Assembly: GCA_023411225.1 (NCBI GenBank)
Contig: JAEYPA010000069.1
Location: forward strand, 1 to 11,275
Direction: 5' to 3'
Length of the DNA stretch: 11,275 nucleotides
DNA from: Bacillota bacterium
GTDB lineage: Bacteria > Bacillota > Clostridia > Lachnospirales > Lachnospiraceae
Positions 1 to 6,022 of the stretch are shown piece by piece. Every line of letters starts with the position of its first letter. Within the stretch, counting starts at the first letter, position 1. Both the position numbers and the translations under genes were made by a program. Below the pieces are notes generated by a model. It ran no database searches. It was not told where the DNA came from and was given only the letters and a program-made list of their open reading frames with translations.

Positions 1-352
1 ACTCTGTTTTGACCCTGCAAACGCAAGCAAATTAATGATGGACCTATCTTTTGTTGGATATGACGTAGAAGAAGTTTTTCAATCCCATAAGTCATTAAAT
101 GAGAGTACTGCAGGGTTTAGAGAGGCAGTATATGAAGGCGAAGTATATTATTTACACAACCCTTTGCTTAACTACGCTATGAGTAATGCAGTTGTTAAGA
201 CCAATCAAGGATTAATCAAGATAGATAAAGATGCCACATCGAAGAAAATTGACCCAGTAGATGCCTTATTGTGTGGTTATAAACTAGCAATGTATCATCA
301 ATTTACATCAAAAATGAATGATATAGTTGATAAATTCTTAGAAAATTTCTAG
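1..352 (+). CDS. Terminase large subunit, C-terminal end (partial, 5' edge)
   Basis: The reading frame is open from base 2 to the TAG at 350-352, so the left window edge cuts the gene and the ATG at 35 is internal, not a start. The visible 116 residues match the end of the nuclease (RNase H-like) domain of large terminases. They contain an HNPLLNYAMSNAVV segment, then a short basic stretch and the motif KIDPVDALL, whose aspartates are typical of the last metal-binding position of the nuclease. The family cuts concatemeric phage DNA and, with its N-terminal ATPase (outside this window), drives DNA into the prohead through the portal. The next gene, 15 bases on, is the portal, which is the usual order. 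The family is clear from the motif; the subfamily cannot be told from the C-terminus alone. Confidence 0.9.
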   Translation, partial: LCFDPANASKLMMDLSFVGYDVEEVFQSHKSLNESTAGFREAVYEGEVYYLHNPLLNYAMSNAVVKTNQGLIKIDKDATSKKIDPVDALLCGYKLAMYHQFTSKMNDIVDKFLENF

Positions 353-367
353 AAAGAAGGTGAGAAA

Positions 368-1630
368 GTGGGAAATATAGCAAAGTACGCTAACATTATT
401 GAAAGACCGTCTGCTGATTTAAACAGTGATTCATTTCTTGAATGGCTTGGCATTGCTCAAAATAGCAAGAATGTATTAAGTGAGGTCACATACTTTACTT
501 GCCTTAAGATGCTATCTGAAACACTTGGTAAACTGCCTATTAAGTACTACCAGAACACCGATGAAGGAAGAGTTAAGGCAGAAAACACAAAGGCTTATGA
601 GTTGTTAAGTACAAGGCCTAATCGACAAATGACACCAACAACCTTTTGGACAGTGGTTGAAAACAACCGAAACCATAAAGGGAATGGCTTTGTTTGGATA
701 AGAAGAAAATTCGTTAGGCAAAAGTATGGTGGAGAGATTGAACTCTATGATTTATGGCCAATGCCGAGTGAATGTGTGTCACTATTGATTGACGATAAAG
801 GTGTCTTTGGAGATAACGGAAGAATCTACTATCAGTACAACGATTCACGAAGTGGCGAGACATACGTCTTTAATCAAGAAGATGTAATGCACTTCAAAAC
901 GTGGCTATCATTTGACGGAATTAGTGGAGAACCAGTTCAAAAAATCCTCAAACTTACCGTTGAGGGCGGTCTTGAAAGTCAAACATTCATGAACAATCTG
1001 TATAAGCAAGGCCTGACGGCTTCAATGGCTTTACAATACACTGGTGACTTGGAAGAAACAAGACTTGAAAAACTCCAAGAAAAGTATGAGAAATACCTTA
1101 CAGGTGCAAAAAACGCAGGAAGAATAGTACCAGTACCTGCAGGAATGCAACTCCAACCATTGAACGTCAATTTAACAGATGCACAGTTCTTTGACCTAAA
1201 GAAATACACTGCATTACAGATTGCTGCAGCGTTTGGAGTAAAACCAAACCAAATCAATGACTATGAGAAGTCGTCATATGCTAATTCGGAGAGCCAACAG
1301 CTCTCTTTTTTAGTGGACACAATGCTTTATATCTTAAAGCAGTATGAAGAAGAAATCAACTATAAACTGCTTACGGATAAAGAGCGCAATGATGGATTCT
1401 ATTTTAAATTTAATGAAAAAGTTCTTCTCAGGGCAGACAGTAAAACTCAATCGGAAATGCTAAGAAATTATGTGCAAGGTTCCATATACACACCAAACGA
1501 AGCGAGAGAGTACCTCGATAAGGCAAAAGACCCTTATGGAGACAGATTAATCGCTAATGGAAACATCATTCCGTTGGAACAAGTAGGAGAGCAATATAAG
1601 AAAGGAAGTGGTAACGGTGCCAAAGATTGA
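368..1630 (+). CDS. Phage portal protein
   Basis: The 420-residue product fits the HK97 gp3-type portal family (Phage_portal), which usually runs about 380-450 residues. Twelve copies form the ring at one capsid vertex through which terminase packages DNA and to which the neck attaches. Recognisable parts are an N-terminal segment with SEVTYFTCLKMLSETLGKLP (about residues 38-57), the LYDLWPMP stretch near residue 125, the DVMHFKTW segment near 175, and a C-terminal region with FGVKPNQIND followed by the YANSESQQLSFL segment around residues 300-317. The start is GTG at 368, preceded by AAGGTGA at 358-364. It follows the terminase stop by 15 bases and overlaps the start of the protease gene, which suggests translational coupling. 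The asparagine- and lysine-rich tail (GSGNGAKD) is unremarkable. Confidence 0.93.
   Translation: MGNIAKYANIIERPSADLNSDSFLEWLGIAQNSKNVLSEVTYFTCLKMLSETLGKLPIKYYQNTDEGRVKAENTKAYELLSTRPNRQMTPTTFWTVVENNRNHKGNGFVWIRRKFVRQKYGGEIELYDLWPMPSECVSLLIDDKGVFGDNGRIYYQYNDSRSGETYVFNQEDVMHFKTWLSFDGISGEPVQKILKLTVEGGLESQTFMNNLYKQGLTASMALQYTGDLEETRLEKLQEKYEKYLTGAKNAGRIVPVPAGMQLQPLNVNLTDAQFFDLKKYTALQIAAAFGVKPNQINDYEKSSYANSESQQLSFLVDTMLYILKQYEEEINYKLLTDKERNDGFYFKFNEKVLLRADSKTQSEMLRNYVQGSIYTPNEAREYLDKAKDPYGDRLIANGNIIPLEQVGEQYKKGSGNGAKD
1603..1608 (+). promoter_or_regulatory. Ribosome binding site that decides the protease start
   Basis: AGGAAG lies eight bases before GTG 1617 but directly touches the alternative GTG at 1608. 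Spacing therefore favours 1617 as the true start of the prohead protease. The site is embedded in the end of the portal gene. Confidence 0.55.
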
Positions 1631-2297
1631 TATTAGAGGCGTAATTGTGTCTAACGAAGAAAAGCGAATATATGACTGGTATGAGATGGATGCAATATGT
1701 CCCAAAGACGTTCAAGACATCATAAATGAAGCAAATGGAGAAAAGATTGAGGTAGAAATCAATAGTCCCGGGGGAGATATATTTGCCGGATCTGATATTT
1801 TGGCAGCACTACAGCTGTATAAGGGCGAGGTAGAAACCACAATTACAGCCTTAGCAGCAAGTGCAGGAAGCGTAGTGGCAACCGCAGGGAGGACAAGAAT
1901 GGTTCCAACCGCACTAGTTATGGTTCATAACGTGTCTATTTATGGGGCAAGTGGTGACTACCATGAAATGGATAAAGCCTCAGAAATGTTAAAAAAGGCT
2001 AATCAATCTATTGCCAATGCGTATATAGCAAAGACAGGAAAAAGTTCCGAAGAAGTACTTGAAATGATGGATAAAACCACATGGATGACCGCTCAAGAAG
2101 CTAAAGAGTTTGGGCTTGTAGATGAAATTCTATTCTTAGATAACAACCAAGACTATTCGTTTTCCAATAGCCTAAATTCAATGCTTAGTAAGGAACAGAT
2201 TGAACGAGCAAAAAATGAAATTGCAAAGCAACAACTTGAAGTAAGAAAGAAGGAACAACTTAAAAATCAATTATTAGAGGACTTAGATTTAATCTAA
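1617..2297 (+). CDS. ClpP-like prohead maturation protease
   Basis: This 226-residue protein has a ClpP/crotonase-type serine protease fold. With the GTG at 1617 as start, the visible catalytic parts are NSPGGD (residues 49-54, oxyanion region), the nucleophile Ser82 in ALAASAGSV, His104 in MVHN, and a probable acid Asp152 in MMDKTTWM. The spacing of these three is close to that in ClpP. A FGLVDEI motif follows at 165-171. In phages with this gene order the enzyme trims the scaffold domain of the capsid protein after the prohead has formed; the capsid gene is next. The last 40 or so residues are a charged, Lys/Glu/Gln-rich helix, as often seen in prohead proteases. An upstream GTG at 1608 is possible but poorly spaced from the ribosome binding site. 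The gene overlaps the portal by 14 bases. Confidence 0.93.
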   Translation: MPKIDIRGVIVSNEEKRIYDWYEMDAICPKDVQDIINEANGEKIEVEINSPGGDIFAGSDILAALQLYKGEVETTITALAASAGSVVATAGRTRMVPTALVMVHNVSIYGASGDYHEMDKASEMLKKANQSIANAYIAKTGKSSEEVLEMMDKTTWMTAQEAKEFGLVDEILFLDNNQDYSFSNSLNSMLSKEQIERAKNEIAKQQLEVRKKEQLKNQLLEDLDLI

Positions 2298-2308
2298 AGT
2301 CCTTTTTT
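2278..2308 (+). terminator. Terminator-like hairpin between protease and capsid genes
   Basis: AGGACTTAGAT (2278-2288) pairs with ATCTAAAGTCCT (2292-2303) around a TTA loop, with one bulged base, and a run of six T (2303-2308) follows. This is the form of an intrinsic terminator. It overlaps the last codons and the TAA of the protease gene. No new promoter is evident before the capsid gene at 2349, so complete termination would silence the capsid; partial attenuation or a 3' end-protecting or processing hairpin is more likely. The stem is AU-rich and only moderately strong. Confidence 0.5.
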
Positions 2309-2348
2309 AATATCCAAAAACAAACATAACGAAAGGATGGTATAAACC

Positions 2349-3491
2349 ATGAACGAAGAATTGAGAAAGCTGTTAGACAGCATCAATGCTAAGAAAAAAG
2401 AAGTAAAGGCCCTTGCAAAAGAGGATAAATTAGATGAAGCTGCTAAGGCAAAAGAGGAATTAAAAGACCTTCAAGCCAAATTTGATTTACTCTATGACCT
2501 CGAAGACGAGGAGCAACAGGAAGCTACTCTAAAGGCTGCCAAGGGAGAAGGTAAGGTTAAGAACGTAATCAATGCGTTTGTTAACGTATTAAAGGCAGGC
2601 TTGAGAAAGCAGCAACCTAAGACCGAAGACATGGAAGTCCTTAACTCCATGACAGAAGGAGTACCTGCAGATGGTGGATTAACTGTTCCTAAGGATATCT
2701 CTACTAAGATTAAGGAGTTAAGACGCTCTGATGATGCTCTTGAGACTTTAGTAAATGTAGAAACTGTAGCTACAGAAAGCGGCTCTCGTGTGATTGAGAA
2801 GTACGCAGATCAGACACCTTTTGATAACGTGGAAGAGGAATTGGAGTTTCCAGAAGTATCTACGCCACAGTTCGAAAGTATCGCTTACAAGGTTAAGAAA
2901 AAGGGTGGCATCTTAAAGGTGAGCCGTGAACTTTTACAGGATACTGCTGAAAATATCGTAGGGTACCTTAGAAAGTGGATTGCTAAGAAAGCTAAAGCTA
3001 CCAGAAACGCCTTAATCCTTGCAAAGATTAATGAAATCACTACTGGCAAAGCAGTAGCAGTGGCTAGTGTTGATGATTTGAAAGATATCTTCAACGTACA
3101 GTTAGACCCTGCTATCACCACAACTTCTAAAGTTGTAACTAACCAAAGTGGATTCAACTGGTTAGATAAGTTAAAGGATGGAGATGGCAAATATGTTTTA
3201 CAGCCTAATCCAACACAGGCTACCCAAATGTTATTGTTTGGTAAGTATCCAATCACTAAGGTATCCGACAAGGTGCTGCCTAACGTATCCGGCAAAGCTC
3301 CTATCATCTGCGGTGACTTGGCAGAAGCAATTACAATTTTTGATCGCGAAACATTATCTATCGAGATTTCCACAGAAGCAGGCGACCTTTGGAACAAGGA
3401 CCAGACTGGAATTAAGGTTCGTGAAAGACTTGATATTCAGACTGTAGACCCTGAGGCAATTATTAAAGCAGAAGTTACCCTGGGGGAATAG
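2349..3491 (+). CDS. Major capsid protein, HK97 fold, with N-terminal scaffold (delta) domain
   Basis: The 380-residue protein is a typical Phage_capsid (HK97 gp5-like) shell subunit. Residues 1 to about 60 are a highly charged helix (many Lys, Glu, Ala), predicted to be coiled coil, and act as the delta domain that replaces a separate scaffolding protein; none is encoded nearby. The sequence then passes through MTEGVPADGGLTVPKDI (about residues 99-115), the usual start of the folded shell domain, and contains the RVIEKYADQTPF and GGILKVSRELLQD stretches of the N-arm/P-domain region. Cleavage by the upstream protease is expected somewhere between the coiled coil and residue 100, but the exact site cannot be read. 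The start ATG is preceded by AAAGGATGG at 2331-2339, a strong ribosome binding site fitting a highly made protein. Hairpins lie on both sides of the gene. Confidence 0.95.
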   Translation: MNEELRKLLDSINAKKKEVKALAKEDKLDEAAKAKEELKDLQAKFDLLYDLEDEEQQEATLKAAKGEGKVKNVINAFVNVLKAGLRKQQPKTEDMEVLNSMTEGVPADGGLTVPKDISTKIKELRRSDDALETLVNVETVATESGSRVIEKYADQTPFDNVEEELEFPEVSTPQFESIAYKVKKKGGILKVSRELLQDTAENIVGYLRKWIAKKAKATRNALILAKINEITTGKAVAVASVDDLKDIFNVQLDPAITTTSKVVTNQSGFNWLDKLKDGDGKYVLQPNPTQATQMLLFGKYPITKVSDKVLPNVSGKAPIICGDLAEAITIFDRETLSIEISTEAGDLWNKDQTGIKVRERLDIQTVDPEAIIKAEVTLGE

Positions 3492-3535
3492 TAAGGTATG
3501 CCCTTAACACATATACACAGTCAGACCTTGAATCC

Positions 3536-3643
3536 ATGACCATTGCTCAAATCAAGGCACTGGCTGTGGAACTAGGGTATACCATTACTAAATCAATAAA
3601 AGCTGATATAATAGCTGAATTTATGGAACAGCAGGGGGTTTAA
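3536..3643 (+). CDS. Small HeH/SAP-like (Rho N-terminal-like) protein, start unclear
   Basis: The frame ends at TAA 3641-3643 and from the first ATG encodes 35 residues beginning MTIAQIKALAVELGYTITK and ending in an ADIIAEFMEQQ helix. This is the helix-extended loop-helix pattern of HeH/LEM, SAP and Rho N-terminal domains, small modules often found just after phage capsid genes. Their role is uncertain; nucleic-acid binding is only a family-based guess. Coding-like sequence continues upstream in the same frame (YALNTYTQSDLES before the ATG, open back to 3467), but that stretch has no ATG, GTG or TTG, and the ATG at 3536 has no ribosome binding site. The real product may begin at a non-standard codon, be reached by frameshift from the capsid gene, or be decayed. 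Identity of the module is fairly secure; the start is not. Confidence 0.6.
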   Translation: MTIAQIKALAVELGYTITKSIKADIIAEFMEQQGV

Positions 3644-3655
3644 AGCCTCTTGCTG
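3629..3655 (+). other. Strong mRNA hairpin after capsid/HeH genes
   Basis: CAGCAGGGGGT (3629-3639) can pair with GCCTCTTGCTG (3645-3655), using G-C, A-U and three G-U pairs, with a short TTAAA loop. It covers the stop codon of the HeH-like frame. There is no T run after it, so it does not look like a classical terminator. It sits just before the ribosome binding site of the connector gene (AGGTAGGTGA, 3660-3669) and may limit read-through, mark an RNA processing site or protect the capsid message. Confidence 0.45.
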
Positions 3656-3673
3656 TATTAGGTAGGTGAATAT

Positions 3674-3991
3674 ATGCTTACAAAAATTAAAAAAAGATGC
3701 GGTATAGCCGAGAGCATAACAGTTTTTGATGACGAAATCAAAGACCTTATGAGCTCTGCAAAGGCAGATTTGATGTCTGCAGGAGTGTTAAAAGAGGTAC
3801 TGCAAAGCGAAAACAAGGAGTATTTAAACGCACTCACTTGCTATGTAAAGGCTTATCGAGGGAATGACCGCACCGACACAGAGAAATATCTTAAGATGTA
3901 CCGAGATTTAAGATTCTACCTAGAATTTCTTACTATAGAGGATTTGGCAATGCTAGAAAGTTTGGAAGAAGGTGCTACAGATGTGGGTTGA
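3674..3991 (+). CDS. Head-tail connector protein (gp6-like, possible DNA packaging protein)
   Basis: This 105-residue, mostly helical protein matches the small gp6-like connector family (adaptor ring that docks under the portal, as HK97 gp6 and SPP1 gp15 do). Features are a hydrophobic-helical N-terminus with ESITVFDDEIKDLMSSAKADL (here residues about 13-33, a typical feature of the family), a central LTCYVKAYRGND helix and a C-terminal YLKMYRDLRFYLEFL helix. It is made from ATG 3674 with AGGTAGGTGA just upstream. Its place right after the capsid and its 11-base overlap with the head-tail adaptor fit this role. The family shows low sequence conservation, so the assignment rests on length, helix pattern and position together. 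Confidence 0.78.
   Translation: MLTKIKKRCGIAESITVFDDEIKDLMSSAKADLMSAGVLKEVLQSENKEYLNALTCYVKAYRGNDRTDTEKYLKMYRDLRFYLEFLTIEDLAMLESLEEGATDVG
3966..3972 (+). promoter_or_regulatory. Ribosome binding site that decides the adaptor start
   Basis: AAGAAGG ends eight bases before ATG 3981. The alternative GTG at 3972 overlaps this site and would lack a well-placed one, so ATG 3981 is preferred for the head-tail adaptor. Confidence 0.55.
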
Positions 3992-4286
3992 TTCTATTAG
4001 ACTAGTCAATGGATACAATGAGGTGACTGATGAAAACGGAATTGTAACACAGACGCCTCTTTATAGCGAAAGCATTCCTGCCAACTTCCTTTCGGCAAAG
4101 AGAGCAGATAAAACTCTCGCCAATCAATCAGGGTATACGGCTGATGAGGTTATTGAAATCATGGCTTGTAACTATAACAAGCAAGGTTCTTTAGTAGATG
4201 ACAAGGACAATGAGGTCTATGAGGTAAAAGATACCTTCCACGACAGAAAAAAAGAAACAATTCAGCTAACCTGTCAAAGGAGGTAG
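3981..4286 (+). CDS. Head-tail adaptor / stopper protein (SPP1 gp16-like)
   Basis: From ATG 3981 the product is 101 residues beginning MWVDSIRLVNGY, rich in predicted beta strands. It resembles the Phage_H_T_join family: an N-terminal strand, a region with Glu-Asn-Gly-Ile turns (DENGIVTQ), a middle SAKRADKTLANQSGY segment corresponding to the usual place of an exposed loop, and a C-terminal YEVKDTFHDRKKETIQLTC strand pair. Such proteins form the ring below the connector that closes the filled head and meets the tail. The gene overlaps the connector by 11 bases, and its stop lies within the ribosome binding site of the gp10-like gene, so all three are probably coupled in translation. A GTG at 3972 would add three residues but is less likely. 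Confidence 0.77.
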   Translation: MWVDSIRLVNGYNEVTDENGIVTQTPLYSESIPANFLSAKRADKTLANQSGYTADEVIEIMACNYNKQGSLVDDKDNEVYEVKDTFHDRKKETIQLTCQRR

Positions 4287-4290
4287 AGAT

Positions 4291-4710
4291 ATGGCATCGT
4301 TTAGTTTCGACATACCAGATGATTTTCTCAGCGGACTAGACCTTACTGACGAACTCGCAGAGGAAATGATTAACGCAGCCAAGGCAAAATACAAAGATTC
4401 AATAGTAAGGTCTGCAAGAATGTCTGTCTCTACCTTACCAGAGAATGTCAGACATCAGACAGGAGAAATGCTAAAGAATATTGAGCATAGAAAAGCAAAG
4501 AAGGCCAAGAACGGCGCTTATATTGCCAATATCTCCTTTGACGGAGTAGACAGCAAAGGTGTTAGAAATATGCTTAAGGCTGCTGAATTGGAGTATGGTA
4601 ATAGCCATCAAGACGCCAAACCGTTTATGCAAAAGGCTAAAAACGATTGCGAACAAGCAATCCTAGACAAGATGCAAGAGGTTTATAACAGAAGGGTGGG
4701 TGGCGAATGA
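4291..4710 (+). CDS. HK97 gp10-like neck/tail-joining protein
   Basis: The 139-residue product fits the HK97 gp10 family of small proteins between connector and tail genes, thought to act in head-tail joining or tail completion. Diagnostic parts are the basic middle region (HRKAKKAKNG, about residues 66-75) followed by a strand with IANISFDG, and the C-terminal ELEYGNSHQDAKPFMQKA segment (about residues 99-116), matching the family's usual tyrosine-glycine then proline-phenylalanine pattern before a long final helix. The ribosome binding site AAAGGAGGT at 4276-4284 is the best in the window and lies over the stop of the preceding gene. The 3' end overlaps the next gene in an ATGA arrangement. 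Confidence 0.85.
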   Translation: MASFSFDIPDDFLSGLDLTDELAEEMINAAKAKYKDSIVRSARMSVSTLPENVRHQTGEMLKNIEHRKAKKAKNGAYIANISFDGVDSKGVRNMLKAAELEYGNSHQDAKPFMQKAKNDCEQAILDKMQEVYNRRVGGE

Positions 4711-5057
4711 ATGTAAATCCAATATTAATAAAGATGAAAGATTCCGTAGGTATTCCAGTAAGTCCAGACAAGTACGAAGGTACATCACCTGCCTACATCA
4801 CTTTTAATTACGCAGACGAACGAGAAGGCGACTTTGCAGACAACGACAATCAAACAGAGACAGTATGGATGCAAATTCACTTATTCACACCAGTGAAAAA
4901 TGAATACAGTAATTATCTAAGCTATAAAGAGTTGATTCGGAAATATCTGAAATCCAACTCTTTTTTTAATATCTCCATACAGACATTCTTGGAGACTGAC
5001 ACTAACTTACGGCACACGGTAATCGAGTGCCAAAAAACAGAACAGAAAGAGGGTTAA
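4707..5057 (+). CDS. Probable tail terminator / tail completion protein
   Basis: This 116-residue protein lies where siphophages encode the tail terminator, between the gp10-like protein and the major tail protein. The sequence shows an N-terminal helix, a SPDKYEGTSPAYITFNYADE segment (about residues 19-38) typical of this family, a strand with VWMQIHLFTP near residue 53, and a helix KELIRKYLKSN followed by a final strand pair. A terminator caps the finished tail tube and makes the surface that docks to the head. The start ATG overlaps the previous stop (ATGA at 4707-4710). The match is to a general pattern of such proteins, not to a clear catalytic or binding motif, so the function is supported mainly by position and size. 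Confidence 0.65.
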   Translation: MNVNPILIKMKDSVGIPVSPDKYEGTSPAYITFNYADEREGDFADNDNQTETVWMQIHLFTPVKNEYSNYLSYKELIRKYLKSNSFFNISIQTFLETDTNLRHTVIECQKTEQKEG

Positions 5058-5060
5058 AAT

Positions 5061-5612
5061 ATGGCAAAAATAGGATTAAAGTACCCAGTTTATGCTTTAT
5101 TAGGCGAGACTGGAGCTTATACCGGTGGAATGAATTTCGCCAAGGCCGTTAAGGCTGATGTAAAGATTGATAACTATAGTGGCAAGTTATATGCAGATGA
5201 TGGACTAGCAGAATCCGACACATCGTTTAAAGAGGGTACATTGACTTTTGAAGTCGACGATTTAGGTTTATCAGTATCATCTATCTTATTAGGACATGAA
5301 TTTGATGAAGAGAAAAAAATTCAGGTTTCTAAGGCAGGGGACACAGCTCCTTATGTTGGATTTGGATTCTACGGAGTTAGAGTTAAGAACAATGTAAAGT
5401 CTTATGTAGCTCTATGGCTTCCAAAGGTTAAATTCGGAGAGCCATCTGACAGCTTTGAGACCAAGGGCGACAATGCAGATTTTAAAACATCCACGATTGA
5501 GGGAGCAATCTCAAGACTTGACACTGGTGAGTGGAGAGAAGTTGGCGAGTTTGAAACTGAAGCAGAAGCTGTTACATACCTAAAAGGGAAAGCAGGCATA
5601 GTGGCAGCATAA
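5061..5612 (+). CDS. Major tail (tube) protein, phi13 family
   Basis: The 183-residue protein matches phi13-type major tail proteins of Gram-positive siphophages. The N-terminus MAKIGLKYPVYALL, the KADVKID strand near residue 31, and the conserved KLYADDGLAESDTSF block (about residues 42-56) followed by EGTLTFEVDDL are characteristic, as is the FGFYGVRVKNN strand near 100-110. Hexameric rings of this protein stack to form the tail tube. No added C-terminal immunoglobulin-like domain is present: the protein ends at KGKAGIVAA, about the minimal family length. A GC-rich hairpin follows immediately, while the downstream chaperone and tape measure genes are needed in far smaller amounts. The start has AGAGGG upstream. 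Confidence 0.92.
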   Translation: MAKIGLKYPVYALLGETGAYTGGMNFAKAVKADVKIDNYSGKLYADDGLAESDTSFKEGTLTFEVDDLGLSVSSILLGHEFDEEKKIQVSKAGDTAPYVGFGFYGVRVKNNVKSYVALWLPKVKFGEPSDSFETKGDNADFKTSTIEGAISRLDTGEWREVGEFETEAEAVTYLKGKAGIVAA

Positions 5613-5616
5613 TCAC

Positions 5617-5637
5617 AGGGGACTACGGTCCCCTTTT
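5617..5637 (+). terminator. Terminator-like hairpin after the major tail gene
   Basis: AGGGGAC (5617-5623) and GTCCCCT (5628-5634) form a perfect seven-pair stem around TACG, and four T follow (5634-5637). The loop with its closing C-G pair is C(UACG)G, a member of the extra-stable UNCG tetraloops. The T run is short, so partial termination (attenuation) is more likely than a full stop. The chaperone gene begins 17 bases after it with no visible promoter. Confidence 0.55.
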
Positions 5638-5653
5638 CAAATGGAGGGATACC

Positions 5654-6022
5654 ATGACAGATTTAAGCAATTTCACGAAAATAACGCTTGACGGTAAGGA
5701 ATACGAAGTAGGAACTACCCTCAACCTAATAGATACATTCCAGGATAAATACAATATTTCTTTTGATGAAGTATATACATTGCTTCAAGACAATAAGCAG
5801 GTTTATAAGGTTACACGGTGGTTGATATGGGCAATGGTCAATGACTGCATCCGTAGGAACAACTACAAAAATGGAACCGATGAAAAGGAAATTCCAGAAT
5901 GGGTAATCGGAGATTTGCTTACATTCAACCGTATGGAAGAAATTCTAGATAGCATCAACGGTTCAATAGTAGATTCAACGCCACGGGCAGACCAAGATGC
6001 ACCAGTAAGTACAACACCCTAA
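5654..6022 (+). CDS. Tail assembly chaperone, G-like part
   Basis: This 122-residue protein sits between the major tail protein and the tape measure gene, the place of lambda G-type tail assembly chaperones. It begins MTDLSNFTKITLDGKEYEV, a short beta hairpin, followed by a helical body that includes LIDTFQDKYNISFDEVYTLL and a conserved-looking TRWLIWAMVNDCIRRN helix (about residues 53-68). Such chaperones coat the tape measure protein before the tube is built. The start has GGAGGG at 5643-5648. The gene ends CCC TAA at 6017-6022, and a second coding frame continues without its own start, so a share of ribosomes probably shift +1 there to make a longer GT form of 181 residues. Sequence similarity is weak in this family; position and the frameshift arrangement carry the call. 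Confidence 0.82.
   Translation: MTDLSNFTKITLDGKEYEVGTTLNLIDTFQDKYNISFDEVYTLLQDNKQVYKVTRWLIWAMVNDCIRRNNYKNGTDEKEIPEWVIGDLLTFNRMEEILDSINGSIVDSTPRADQDAPVSTTP

Noticed and set aside
979..1257. 92-codon minus-strand open frame opposite the portal gene
   Set aside because: It is inside the conserved portal coding region and shows no recognisable protein pattern.
2885..3397. 170-codon open frame on the minus strand opposite the capsid gene
   Set aside because: It lies wholly inside a well-recognised capsid gene, has low-complexity Ser/Leu-rich content, no convincing ribosome binding site and no family resemblance; it mirrors the codon use of the sense gene.
3178..3447. 89-codon plus-strand frame overlapping the capsid gene in another frame
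   Set aside because: The capsid frame is conserved across this interval and the alternative product is unlike any known family; it is a shadow frame.
3480..3491. CTG GGG GAA TAG as a clean -1 slippery site extending the capsid protein
   Set aside because: Only the GGG codon re-pairs well after a -1 move; GAA to GGA and CTG to CCT do not. It is kept as one weak option for the HeH-like frame but not claimed as a programmed frameshift.
3492..3506. Five-pair hairpin TAAGG...CCTTA just after the capsid stop
   Set aside because: Too short and weak to call a regulatory structure on its own.
3498..3539. ATG at 3498 after the capsid stop as the start of the small post-capsid gene
   Set aside because: This frame ends after 13 codons at TGA 3537-3539 and is not the frame of the HeH-like domain.
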